A DNA stretch of 33,490 nucleotides from JACQCF01 sp043742785 (GTDB taxonomy: Bacteria > Omnitrophota > Gorgyraeia > Zapsychrales > Fredricksoniimonadaceae): positions 1 through 33,490 of the forward strand of contig JAYTXU010000041.1 in assembly GCA_043742785.1 (NCBI GenBank), read 5' to 3'. Below are positions 23,545 through 31,168 of the stretch, in pieces (the stretch's first letter is position 1; the number at the start of each line of letters is the position of its first letter). The notes under the pieces were generated by a model, which was not told the origin of the DNA, ran no database searches, and saw only the letters and a program-made list of their open reading frames with translations. Made by a program: the position numbers and the translations under genes.

Positions 23545-26331
23545 ATGTCTAATAAACACGTTTATTCGTACGGAGCCGGTAAGGCAGAAGCAAAGGGAGA
23601 AGCTTTAACAAAAAATGTTTTAGGGGGTAAGGGTATTGGTTTGATGGAAATGACCAGTATCGGCATTCCAGTTCCAGCTGGTTTTACCGTCACTATTCAA
23701 ACGTGTGAAGATTATTACAAAGGTGGGAAAAAACTTCCTAAAGGTTTAGAAGCAGAAGTTCGTGAGGCTGTTATTAAATTAGAGAAAGTCACTGGCAAAA
23801 AATTAGGTGATTCTAATGATCCGCTTTTGGTTTCTGTTCGTTCTGGTGCTGCGCGTTCGATGCCTGGTATGTTGGAAACAATTTTAAATTTGGGATTAAA
23901 TGATAAATCCGTCGAAGGATTAGCTAAGAAAACGAATAATGCTCGTTTTGCTTATGATTCTTACCGACGTTTTATTCAAATGTATTCTGCTACAGCGATG
24001 GGTTTATCTAAACAGCCAATGGAAGATATGCTTCATCAAATGAAACATGAGATTGGTGTTAAGAATGATCCAGAAATTCCTGCTGAGAAATTAAAGGAAT
24101 TATGTAATCAATTTAAAGCTTTTTACAAGATGAATAAAGGCGAAGATTTTCCACAAGATCCTTATAAGCAATTATGGGGGGCTATCATGGCTGTTTTTGG
24201 AAGCTGGGAAGCAGAGAAGGCTCAAACCTATCGTCGTGTAGAGAAAATCACTGATCTTAAAGGAACAGCTGTTAATGTTGTACAGATGGTCTATGGTAAT
24301 AAGGGAGATAATAGCGGGACAGGCGTTTGTTTTACCCGTGATCCAAATACTGGCGAGAACACTTTCTATGGGGATTATTTAATTAATGCCCAAGGGGAAG
24401 ACGTTGTAGCTGGTATCCGTACTCCTTTAAGATTATCCACCTTACAAGATGTGATGCCTAAAGCGTATGATCAGCTTTGTGCCGTACGTGCAATCTTGGA
24501 ATCTTATTATAAAGAAATGCAGGATTTGGAATTTACGATTGAAGATGAAAAGCTTTATATGCTTCAATGCCGTACAGGTAAACGTTCACCGGCGGCTGCG
24601 TTCCAAATTGCTTTAGATCATGCCACCAAACCTTTATTGACTAAAGCCCAAGCTAATGATTTGGTTAAAAAAGGTTATTTACCAAAGAAATATGCCGAAG
24701 CTGCTGTAAAGTCGGTTATTTCTAAAGAACAGGCGGTCAATCGTATTTCTTCTGATGATATCGAGCGTCTTTTTTATCCTGTTATCGATACAACTAAGAT
24801 TACTCCAGCTCAGCTAAAGACTATCCGTCTTGGTAGTGGTATTAATGCTGTTCCAGGTGCTGCTTCAGGTAAAGTCATTTTTACGGCAGCAGAAGCTGAG
24901 AAGCATGCTCAAAAGGGAGAGAAAGTTATTTTAGTTCGTAAGGAAACAAGCCCTGAAGACGTCGGTGGTATGCATGCGGCTAAAGGGATTTTAACAGCGA
25001 CCGGTGGTAAAACTTCTCACGCGGCTGTCGTTGCCCGTGGTTGGGGTAAATGCTGTATCGTTGGATGTGAAGCTTTGAATATTAATTATGAAGCCAAGCA
25101 AATGACTATTAATGGTAAAGTTGTTAAGCAAGGCGAGTATTTAACCTTGGATGGTTCTGCTGGTGAGATTTATTCCGGTGATTTAAGTTTAAAAGAACCA
25201 GAACTTCCAAGCGCTTATTATACAATTCTTAAATGGGCAGATACAATGCGTACTTTAAATGTTCGCACCAATGCTGATACACCGTATGATGCTGTAAATG
25301 CTATTAAGATGGGTGCTGAAGGCATTGGATTATGCCGTACTGAACATATGTTTTTTGATACAGAAGAACGTCGTTTGGCTATTCAGGAAATGATCGTTGC
25401 TGAAACTTTAGAAACTCGTACGGTTGCTTTGGCTAAATTATTACCATTTCAAAGCAATGATTTCTACGGTATTTTCAAGGCGATGAATGGTTATCCTGTT
25501 ACTATTCGTTTGGTTGATCCTCCATTACATGAATTCACACCAAAAGATGATGTCGGTGTGCAGAAATTAAGCCGCATTACAGGTCTTTCTGTGGATAAGA
25601 TTAAGCATCGTTGTGAACAACTTCATGAATCCAATCCTATGTTAGGTCATCGTGGTTGCCGTTTGTGTATTACTTATCCTGAAATTCTAGATATGCAGGT
25701 GACAGCAATTATTACAGCTGCTATTAAATGTCGCAAAGAAGGGATTAAGGTCTTGCCTGAGATTATGATTCCTTTGACCATGGATAAAAAAGAATTTAGC
25801 ATCTTGAAGAAACAGTCTAAGGATTTGGCGGATCGGTTGATCAAGCAGGGGGGTGTGAAATTGCCTTATATGATAGGCACCATGATTGAAATTCCTCGTG
25901 CTGCTCTTTTAGCTGATCAAATTGCAGAAGAAGCAGACTTCTTCAGCTTCGGTACGAATGATTTAACTCAAATGACCTTGGGGTTATCTCGTGATGATGC
26001 AGGCCGTTTCTTGCCAGTGTATGTGGCTAATGAAAAAGAAGGCGGTAAGGGTATTTTTCGTGATGATCCTTTTCAAAGTTTAGATCAAGAAGGTGTGGGA
26101 ATGTTGGTTGAAATTGGTATTGAACGAGGTCGTTCAACTAATAAAGATCTTAAAATAGGTATTTGCGGTGAACATGGTGGGGAAGCAGAAAGCGTAAAAT
26201 TCTGTCACAGAGCTGGGATGAACTATGTTTCTTGTTCACCGTATCGTGTTCCTATTGCTCGTTTGGCAGCCGCTCAAGCAGCTTTACAAACTAAAGCGTT
26301 ATCTAAAAAGAAAACGGCAAAGAAGAAATAA
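23545..26331 (+). CDS. ppdK: Pyruvate, phosphate dikinase
   Basis: PPDK interconverts pyruvate + ATP + phosphate and PEP + AMP + PPi, and can run in the glycolytic direction to form ATP from PPi and AMP. The 928-residue protein is slightly longer than the usual 870-900. Motifs: N-terminal ATP-grasp with GGKGIGLMEM and VRSGAARSMPGMLETILNLGLN; central phospho-His TGGKTSHAAVVARGWGKCCIVG; C-terminal PEP domain MGAEGIGLCRTEHMFF, LGHRGCRL, FFSFGTNDLTQMTLG and IGICGEHGG with the catalytic Cys. It ends in a lysine-rich tail. A purine-rich AAAGG lies about eight bases before the ATG. Confidence 0.97.
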   Translation: MSNKHVYSYGAGKAEAKGEALTKNVLGGKGIGLMEMTSIGIPVPAGFTVTIQTCEDYYKGGKKLPKGLEAEVREAVIKLEKVTGKKLGDSNDPLLVSVRSGAARSMPGMLETILNLGLNDKSVEGLAKKTNNARFAYDSYRRFIQMYSATAMGLSKQPMEDMLHQMKHEIGVKNDPEIPAEKLKELCNQFKAFYKMNKGEDFPQDPYKQLWGAIMAVFGSWEAEKAQTYRRVEKITDLKGTAVNVVQMVYGNKGDNSGTGVCFTRDPNTGENTFYGDYLINAQGEDVVAGIRTPLRLSTLQDVMPKAYDQLCAVRAILESYYKEMQDLEFTIEDEKLYMLQCRTGKRSPAAAFQIALDHATKPLLTKAQANDLVKKGYLPKKYAEAAVKSVISKEQAVNRISSDDIERLFYPVIDTTKITPAQLKTIRLGSGINAVPGAASGKVIFTAAEAEKHAQKGEKVILVRKETSPEDVGGMHAAKGILTATGGKTSHAAVVARGWGKCCIVGCEALNINYEAKQMTINGKVVKQGEYLTLDGSAGEIYSGDLSLKEPELPSAYYTILKWADTMRTLNVRTNADTPYDAVNAIKMGAEGIGLCRTEHMFFDTEERRLAIQEMIVAETLETRTVALAKLLPFQSNDFYGIFKAMNGYPVTIRLVDPPLHEFTPKDDVGVQKLSRITGLSVDKIKHRCEQLHESNPMLGHRGCRLCITYPEILDMQVTAIITAAIKCRKEGIKVLPEIMIPLTMDKKEFSILKKQSKDLADRLIKQGGVKLPYMIGTMIEIPRAALLADQIAEEADFFSFGTNDLTQMTLGLSRDDAGRFLPVYVANEKEGGKGIFRDDPFQSLDQEGVGMLVEIGIERGRSTNKDLKIGICGEHGGEAESVKFCHRAGMNYVSCSPYRVPIARLAAAQAALQTKALSKKKTAKKK

Positions 26332-26371
26332 ATGTTATGTTGTTCGCCTTTTAAGTAAATTAACTTTAAAG

Positions 26372-26400
26372 TTGCTTTGCTTGAAATGCGATGACATAAT
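26372..26400 (+). promoter_or_regulatory. Promoter of the sigma-factor gene, short-leader spacing
   Basis: TTGCTT and CATAAT with a 17-base spacer; the -10 ends 11 bases before ATG 26412. An imperfect AT-rich hairpin just before it (26348-26371) could end ppdK transcription. No ribosome-binding site is seen. Confidence 0.5.
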
Positions 26401-26411
26401 ACTTTTCCATT

Positions 26412-27221
26412 ATGGATCCAATAAAAGCATACCTAAAAGACATCAAAGATATTCCCCTTTTAAAACCCGAAGAAGAACTTTCTTTGGGGCGTCGTGTCCA
26501 AAAAGGTGATAAAGAAGCTCGTAATATTATGATTCGGGCTAATTTACGTTTGGTTATTTCTATTGCCAAGCGTTATGTTAATTTAGGTATTGCCTTAAGT
26601 GATTTGATCGAAGAGGGTAATATTGGTCTTATGCGAGGTGTTGATAAATTTGATCCTGAAAAGGGATTTCGTTTTTCAACCTACGCGGCTTGGTGGATTA
26701 AACAAGGCATATCTCGTGCGATTATTGACCAAGGTAAGATGATCCGTGTTCCTGTTTATTTGAATGAAGAAATTGTGAAATACCGTAAATTAGTTGAGAA
26801 ATTAACTCAGCAATTGCATCGTAAACCCAGTGCAGCTGAAGTTGCCAAAAAGATGAAGCTGACGGTGGATAGAGTGAAGGAATTAGATTCAGCCATTGCT
26901 AAAATGTCGAGTTTGGATGCTCCATTAGGAGAAGACAGTGATGGTCAAGTGATGGATGTCTTAGAAGATGAGACCTTAGCTGCTCCTGATGAGCAAGTGG
27001 AATTGTTTTTTAATAAAGAACGAGCTCGAGTTTTGTTAGAAGGTTTAGAGCCGCGTGAACGCACGATTATTGAAATGCGTTATGGTTTAACCGATGGGGA
27101 GAACTACACCTTAGCTCAAATTGCTAAACAATTAAATCTTTCTCGGGAAAGAGTTCGTCAGATAGAAGAATTGACAATTGATAAATTAAAAAAGATTCTT
27201 AAAGAACAAGAGGAGGTTTAG
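26412..27221 (+). CDS. Sigma-70 family RNA polymerase sigma factor, lacking region 1.1
   Basis: A 269-residue group 1/2-type sigma factor. Region 1.2 (MDPIKAYLKDIKDIPLLKPEEELSLGRRVQKGD), region 2 with ANLRLVISIAKRYVNLGIALSDLIEEGNIGLMRGVDKFDPEKGFRFSTYAAWWIKQGISRAI (core binding and -10 recognition), region 3 and region 4 with LEPRERTIIEMRYGL and the helix-turn-helix YTLAQIAKQLNLSRERVRQIEE are all present. The acidic region 1.1 of housekeeping RpoD and any long spacer are absent, so it may be an RpoS-like alternative factor or a streamlined main factor. It is followed by a LacI-like effector protein 10 bases downstream, probably co-transcribed. Confidence 0.93.
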   Translation: MDPIKAYLKDIKDIPLLKPEEELSLGRRVQKGDKEARNIMIRANLRLVISIAKRYVNLGIALSDLIEEGNIGLMRGVDKFDPEKGFRFSTYAAWWIKQGISRAIIDQGKMIRVPVYLNEEIVKYRKLVEKLTQQLHRKPSAAEVAKKMKLTVDRVKELDSAIAKMSSLDAPLGEDSDGQVMDVLEDETLAAPDEQVELFFNKERARVLLEGLEPRERTIIEMRYGLTDGENYTLAQIAKQLNLSRERVRQIEELTIDKLKKILKEQEEV

Positions 27222-27231
27222 AAATTGAGTT

Positions 27232-28080
27232 ATGGCTACTAAACGTAAACCAATCTTTGTTTTGATATTACCCCGTTTCGAAGATATTTTTCATTCTTTT
27301 TATACAGGTGAAATTACTAAAGGCGTCAATCTAGCGGCGAGTCGTTTGAATGTTGACTTTTTAGTACATATTACGGATCGTTCTGATCATAGTACTTGGT
27401 TGGATCCAACTTTGTTAGATCGAAAAAGTGTTGATGGTATTTTATTTGCTGATATTGATAATGATTTGGAAATTGTCAAAAAAGCGATTATGCGCGGTAT
27501 GCCCTGCATGGTGTTAAATAATAAACTTGATGAACCAATTAATTGCATTGCTATCAATAATTATGAGGCAGCTTTTAAGGTAACAGAAGAATTTATTAAA
27601 TTAGGGCATAAGAAAATAGCAACTATTGCGGGTGATTTATCGACACAAGCGGGGCAGGCCCGTTTAGAGGGTTATTATGATGCTCTTAAAAAACATAATA
27701 TTGAAGCTGATAAAACGTATGTGAAAATTGGTGGTTTTTTAAGAACTCCTGCACGTGGAGCCACTCAAGATTTATTAAAACTTAAGGAACGGCCAACGGC
27801 TATTTTTGCTGCATCAGATGTTATGGCTTTAGAAGTGATTGATGTGGCTAAGGGAAAGAAGATTAGTATTCCAGAGGATTTAGCTGTCTGTGGTTTTGAT
27901 GATAATCCCTTAAGGGATCATAGTTCAATACCTCTAGCGACGGTGGCTCAGCCATTAGTTGAGATGGGGCGTTTAGGTCTTGAGATGCTTTATCAGATTA
28001 GTCATGGTAAGGCCAAATTGCCTGTAAAAGAAATTCTATCTGCCAAGTTGATTAAAGCCCAATCGATGGGAAAAGCGTAA
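27232..28080 (+). CDS. LacI-family effector-binding domain protein without DNA-binding domain
   Basis: A 282-residue protein equal to the periplasmic-binding-protein-like half of LacI/GalR regulators. Visible blocks are ILPRFEDIFHSFYTGEITKGVNLAASRLN, DGILFADID, GMPCMVLNN, NYEAAFKVTEEFIKLGHKKIATIAG, RLEGYYDAL, PTAIFAASDVMALEVIDVA and IPEDLAVCGFDDNPLRDHSSIPLATVAQP. It begins immediately with the first beta strand: the usual 50-60-residue N-terminal helix-turn-helix and hinge are missing, and there is no signal peptide. An in-frame stop (27226-27228) just before the ATG excludes a longer start. AGGAGG lies 15 bases upstream, farther than usual. A cytoplasmic small-molecule sensor acting through a partner, perhaps the adjacent sigma factor, is possible but speculative. 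Confidence 0.8.
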   Translation: MATKRKPIFVLILPRFEDIFHSFYTGEITKGVNLAASRLNVDFLVHITDRSDHSTWLDPTLLDRKSVDGILFADIDNDLEIVKKAIMRGMPCMVLNNKLDEPINCIAINNYEAAFKVTEEFIKLGHKKIATIAGDLSTQAGQARLEGYYDALKKHNIEADKTYVKIGGFLRTPARGATQDLLKLKERPTAIFAASDVMALEVIDVAKGKKISIPEDLAVCGFDDNPLRDHSSIPLATVAQPLVEMGRLGLEMLYQISHGKAKLPVKEILSAKLIKAQSMGKA

Positions 28081-28128
28081 TGGATATCCTCGTTCGTCTG
28101 CTAGGTCGCATACTCACAGGATAAATTC

Positions 28129-28179
28129 GCACAGGACAAGTTGACGTCGCCCACAAAATGGGCTCCGTAACTTGTGTGC
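28129..28179 (+). promoter_or_regulatory. Long stem-loop immediately upstream of apt
   Basis: Pairs in order: GCAC/GTGC, then ACAAGTT/AACTTGT after a three-base AGG bulge, ACG/CGT after a bulged G, a 2x2 internal loop, and GCCCA/TGGGC closing a five-base CAAAA loop. That is 19 base pairs in 51 bases. The stem ends six bases before ATG 28186 and has no U-tract after it, so it is not a standard terminator. It may control apt translation; it matches no riboswitch family I recognise. Confidence 0.6.
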
Positions 28180-28185
28180 TCATTT

Positions 28186-28707
28186 ATGAAAATCTCTGAC
28201 TTAAAGAATCATATTCGTGATATTCCTAATTTTCCTCAAGAAGGAATTATTTTTAAAGACATTTCTACCTTGATTAAGAACAAAGATGCCTTTAAAAAGT
28301 CCATCGATACCTTAGCTAAAAAATTTAAAAATGAACGTGTGGAGTATGTAGTGGGGGTTGAGGCTCGAGGGTTTATTTTTGGGGCAGCCTTAGCTTATAA
28401 GTTGGGAGCAGGTTTTGTTCCTGTTAGAAAGAAGGGGAAGCTTCCCTATAAAACTAAAAGCGTAACTTATCAACTGGAATATGGCACGGATACTTTAGAA
28501 ATTCATGAAGATGCATTTAAGCCTAATGCTCGTGTACTAGTGATCGATGATTTGTTAGCGACTGGTGGCACGGTTAAAGCTGTTACAGATTTGATTAAAG
28601 CTCAAAAAGCAAAAATTGTAGGCGTAGCTTTTCTGGTGGAATTAAAATTTCTTAATGGAAAAGATCGCCTTAAGAATCTCCCGATTTATTCGATTATTCA
28701 ATATTAG
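28186..28707 (+). CDS. apt: Adenine phosphoribosyltransferase
   Basis: Apt salvages adenine to AMP with PRPP. The 173-residue protein starts MKISDLKNHIRDIPNFPQEGIIFKDIS, as in the family. It has VVGVEARGFIFGAALAYKLGAGFVPVRKKGKLPYKT (the PPi loop and adenine-side loop) and the PRPP-binding signature VLVIDDLLATGGTVKAV. ATG 28186 is chosen; a GTG at 28174 in frame lies inside the upstream stem-loop and would add four residues not seen in relatives. There is no ribosome-binding site except within the folded region, so the leader structure may set its expression. Confidence 0.95.
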   Translation: MKISDLKNHIRDIPNFPQEGIIFKDISTLIKNKDAFKKSIDTLAKKFKNERVEYVVGVEARGFIFGAALAYKLGAGFVPVRKKGKLPYKTKSVTYQLEYGTDTLEIHEDAFKPNARVLVIDDLLATGGTVKAVTDLIKAQKAKIVGVAFLVELKFLNGKDRLKNLPIYSIIQY

Positions 28708-28728
28708 ATTTCTTTAAATTATTACCTC

Positions 28729-30753
28729 ATGTCTCTATCTTCTATTATTTATTCCAAAAGAATTATTTTGTTGATCAGTCTATGGGTTATTTTTATTTTC
28801 TTGGCATTTAGTCCAGTCTTAAAAGCTCAATTTATAAGCGGTGATGATGATCGATATTTAACACATAATGTGAATGTTTTAAGTCTTGATGGTTCGTATT
28901 TTAGGACTTTACTTAAAGAGCGTGTGAAGGGGCTTCATACTCCTTTAACCAGTTTGTCTTTTTTTCTAGAGCATCGACTATTTTCTCTTAATCCTTTTGT
29001 CTATCATTTGAATAATGTGCTGCTTCATATTGTTGCAGTGATTCTAGTGTTCTTTTTTGCAAAGTATTTGGGATTTAGCCTTACACAAACTTTCTTAGGG
29101 GCTGGTTTATTTGCTTTCTTTCCGTCTCAAGTGGAAACGGTTGCTTGGATTGCCAAACGTAAGGATTTGCTTTGTGCGGTTTTTTATATGGCAGGGTTGT
29201 TTAATTTCTATAAAGGAAAAACTTTTTTGAGTATAACGTTTGCTCTTTTAAGTATGCTTGCTTCTCCTTCTGCGATCACCTTTCCACTGGCGTTGATCTT
29301 TTTAGATGGATACAGACAAAAGAAAGTTTCGATTAAAATTGTTTTAGAAAAATGGCCGTTTTTTTTAATGGCGATTCTTATTGGTAAATTCAGTTTGTCT
29401 TCTTTGAGATTGGAAGATTTTTATCAGGGGTATTTGATGGCAGTGGTGTACGCCATGGCCGCTTCTATCGTTATTTGCAGAATCGATACCTTTTTAAAGT
29501 CTCAAGAGGAGATGATTCGTATTTTATTTCGTATAGCTGTTGGAGCTTTATTCATAGGGCTTATCTTTTTGACCTATCAGCAGACATTTTTTTATAAAGA
29601 CTCTATGAGTTTCTGGAGGCATCGTGTTCAACAAACAGGTTCAGCTTTAGCTTTGAATAATTTGGCCGGCGTATTAAGAGAAGCTAATCAAGAGGAAGTT
29701 GTTTTAGATGAAAGTTTAAAGCTTTATCAACAAGCGATTAAAGTCGATCCTCAGTTCATAGCTTCTTATAGTAATTTGGCGGAAGTTTATAAGCAAAAAG
29801 GGCAATACAAAGAGGCGATTGGTTGGTATCTTAAGGCCTTAGCTGTAGATAATAAAAATAAAGAATCAATGTTTAGGTTGGGGATTTCGTATCAAGAAAT
29901 TAATCAATCACAGGAAGCTATTGATACTTTTAAGCGTCTTTTAAAGACTTACCCAGATGATGAAGATGTTTATATGGCTGTTGTTGATGCCTATAGTAAG
30001 GCCATTACACGAAATTCTCAGGAAAAGTCTTATCAAGAAGAAAGAGAGAATGTTCTTTCTGCGTATGAAGAATTATCCAAACGAAAAAAATATTCAGCAG
30101 CTGATTATTTTAATTTAGCATTCCTTTATGAACAGGTGGGTGGTTATGAGGAAGCAATTCGGTTCTATAAGAAATCTTTAGAGCTTAATCCTGCTTATGA
30201 AAAGTCTTTATATAACTTGGCAAATCGATATCAGGAGATGGGAGATTTTAAAACGGCCTTAGGTTTTTATGAACATTTGGTGCGTTTTCATCCTAAGTTT
30301 ACCTTAGGATATTTAAATATGGGGGTTATTTATAATTCGTTAGGAGATGTGGATCATGCAAGGATGCTTTATCAAAAGGCTATTGATGTTGACCCATCGA
30401 ATGCAGGAGCTTATTTTAATTTAGGATTTTTAAATGAAACATCAGGGAATTTTAAAGATGCTCTTAATTTCTATGAAAAAGCACTTGAGAATGATCCACA
30501 GTTAGGGGAAGCTTATTATAATATGGGAAATGTTTATGCGGCTCAAGGACAATTACCTGAAGCGATTGCGTCTTATTTAAAAACAGTTGCTATTAATAAA
30601 AATCATCAGAATGCTTTTGTGAATTTATCGATTCTTTCATTTAAATCAAGGGATTTTCAAGGTGCCATTCGTTATTTGGAAGAAGCTAAGGTTTTAGGGT
30701 ATACTCCTGAGGAAGAATATCTGAAATCTTTGGAACCGTATCGTAAGAAATGA
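28729..30753 (+). CDS. TMTC-like membrane protein with tetratricopeptide repeats
   Basis: A 674-residue protein. Residues about 10-285 are membrane-spanning, with FISGDDDRYLTHNVNVL (acidic loop after helix 1), HTPLTSLSFFLEHRLFSLNPFVYHLNNVLLHI and FPSQVETVAWIAKRKDLLCAVFYMAGL, a pattern shared with TMTC-type and GT39-related proteins. From about residue 300 to 660 come roughly nine TPR units (for example YSNLAEVYKQKGQYKEAIGWYLKAL and YYNMGNVYAAQGQLPEAIASYLKTV). Eukaryotic TMTC proteins are O-mannosyltransferases; whether this bacterial protein glycosylates anything is unknown. The start lacks a clear ribosome-binding site, 21 bases after apt. Confidence 0.8.
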   Translation: MSLSSIIYSKRIILLISLWVIFIFLAFSPVLKAQFISGDDDRYLTHNVNVLSLDGSYFRTLLKERVKGLHTPLTSLSFFLEHRLFSLNPFVYHLNNVLLHIVAVILVFFFAKYLGFSLTQTFLGAGLFAFFPSQVETVAWIAKRKDLLCAVFYMAGLFNFYKGKTFLSITFALLSMLASPSAITFPLALIFLDGYRQKKVSIKIVLEKWPFFLMAILIGKFSLSSLRLEDFYQGYLMAVVYAMAASIVICRIDTFLKSQEEMIRILFRIAVGALFIGLIFLTYQQTFFYKDSMSFWRHRVQQTGSALALNNLAGVLREANQEEVVLDESLKLYQQAIKVDPQFIASYSNLAEVYKQKGQYKEAIGWYLKALAVDNKNKESMFRLGISYQEINQSQEAIDTFKRLLKTYPDDEDVYMAVVDAYSKAITRNSQEKSYQEERENVLSAYEELSKRKKYSAADYFNLAFLYEQVGGYEEAIRFYKKSLELNPAYEKSLYNLANRYQEMGDFKTALGFYEHLVRFHPKFTLGYLNMGVIYNSLGDVDHARMLYQKAIDVDPSNAGAYFNLGFLNETSGNFKDALNFYEKALENDPQLGEAYYNMGNVYAAQGQLPEAIASYLKTVAINKNHQNAFVNLSILSFKSRDFQGAIRYLEEAKVLGYTPEEEYLKSLEPYRKK

Positions 30754-30759
30754 AATTAT

Positions 30760-30835
30760 GCCCCCGTAGCTCAATTTTGGATAGAGCGAGACACTCCTAA
30801 CGTCTAGGCTGACCGTTCGATTCGGTCCGGGGGCG
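30760..30835 (+). tRNA. tRNA-Arg (anticodon CCT)
   Basis: A full cloverleaf folds: acceptor GCCCCCG/CGGGGGC, D stem GCTC/GAGC, anticodon loop CTCCTAA with CCT at 30796-30798, five-base variable loop, T stem GACCG/CGGTC around TTCGATT. The base pair closing the anticodon loop is an A-C mismatch. CCA is not encoded; a T6 run follows directly and may serve as the transcription stop. CCT reads AGG codons. The gene forms one boundary of the accessory element on its 3' side. Confidence 0.93.
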
Positions 30836-30848
30836 TTTTTTCGTTTCA

Positions 30849-30886
30849 TCGTCGGAGATTGATAAGAGATGGTTAATCACCGACGA
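30849..30886. repeat. Stem-loop with TCGTCGG/CCGACGA arms
   Basis: A 7-bp perfect stem (TCGTCGG/CCGACGA), an A-A mismatch, then GATT/AATC, closing a 14-base loop. It begins 13 bases after the tRNA. Its CGACG core recurs in the region to the right. Confidence 0.65.
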
Positions 30887-30943
30887 GAAATTCCCACCAA
30901 TCCTTTCACATGTCACAACGTTTCAAATGGTTACGTTTTACTT

Positions 30944-30959
30944 ATTTCTCGACGGAAAT
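30944..30959. repeat. Dyad motif ATTTCTCGACGGAAAT
   Basis: ATTTC/GAAAT arms around a TCGACG core. The complement of 30880-30891 repeats its first 12 bases with one change (TCGTCGG for TCGACGG). One of a set of CGACG-cored motifs in this region. Confidence 0.55.
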
Positions 30960-30999
30960 AATCTTCAGAAATATTCCATATCTTGAAATAAATCCAAGC

Positions 31000-31017
31000 A
31001 AATATCGTCGATAATTT
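31000..31017. repeat. Dyad-like motif with TCGTCGA core
   Basis: AAATATCGTCGATAATTT has near-symmetrical A/T-rich arms around CGTCG, the complement of the CGACG core seen at 30944 and 31098. Confidence 0.5.
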
Positions 31018-31036
31018 CGTTCTTCTTATCTCGTTA

Positions 31037-31061
31037 TCTCTGATATGCGCATTATCAGAGA
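31037..31061. repeat. 25-base dyad with perfect 9-base arms
   Basis: TCTCTGATA and TATCAGAGA are perfect reverse complements around the seven-base centre TGCGCAT. Size and symmetry fit a dimeric-protein binding site, such as a recombinase crossover site or operator; which one is unknown. Confidence 0.65.
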
Positions 31062-31067
31062 CCGGTT

Positions 31068-31126
31068 AGTAAATGAAATAAAAGGCTTATTATGCCGTTT
31101 ATCGACGGATAAATAAGCCATTTACT
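31068..31126 (-). terminator. Compound hairpin, intrinsic terminator of the recombinase gene
   Basis: Read on the minus strand, GGCTTATT/AATAAGCC (31084-31091 with 31112-31119) plus an inner CCGT/ACGG stem is followed by TTTTATTT, a normal intrinsic terminator 50 bases after the recombinase stop. Outer arms AGTAAAT/ATTTACT extend the dyad. The inner part contains the motif TTTATCGACGGATAAA (31098-31113). The rest of 30836-31168 shows no gene. Confidence 0.6.
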
Positions 31127-31168
31127 AGGAATTGCAGGATTTGTAGGTGCTAGATAAGAGAGATAAGT

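Noticed and set aside
30836..31168. CRISPR array beside the tRNA
   Set aside because: The repeated CGACG motifs are short, diverged and irregularly spaced in both orientations, with no constant repeat-spacer unit and no cas genes.
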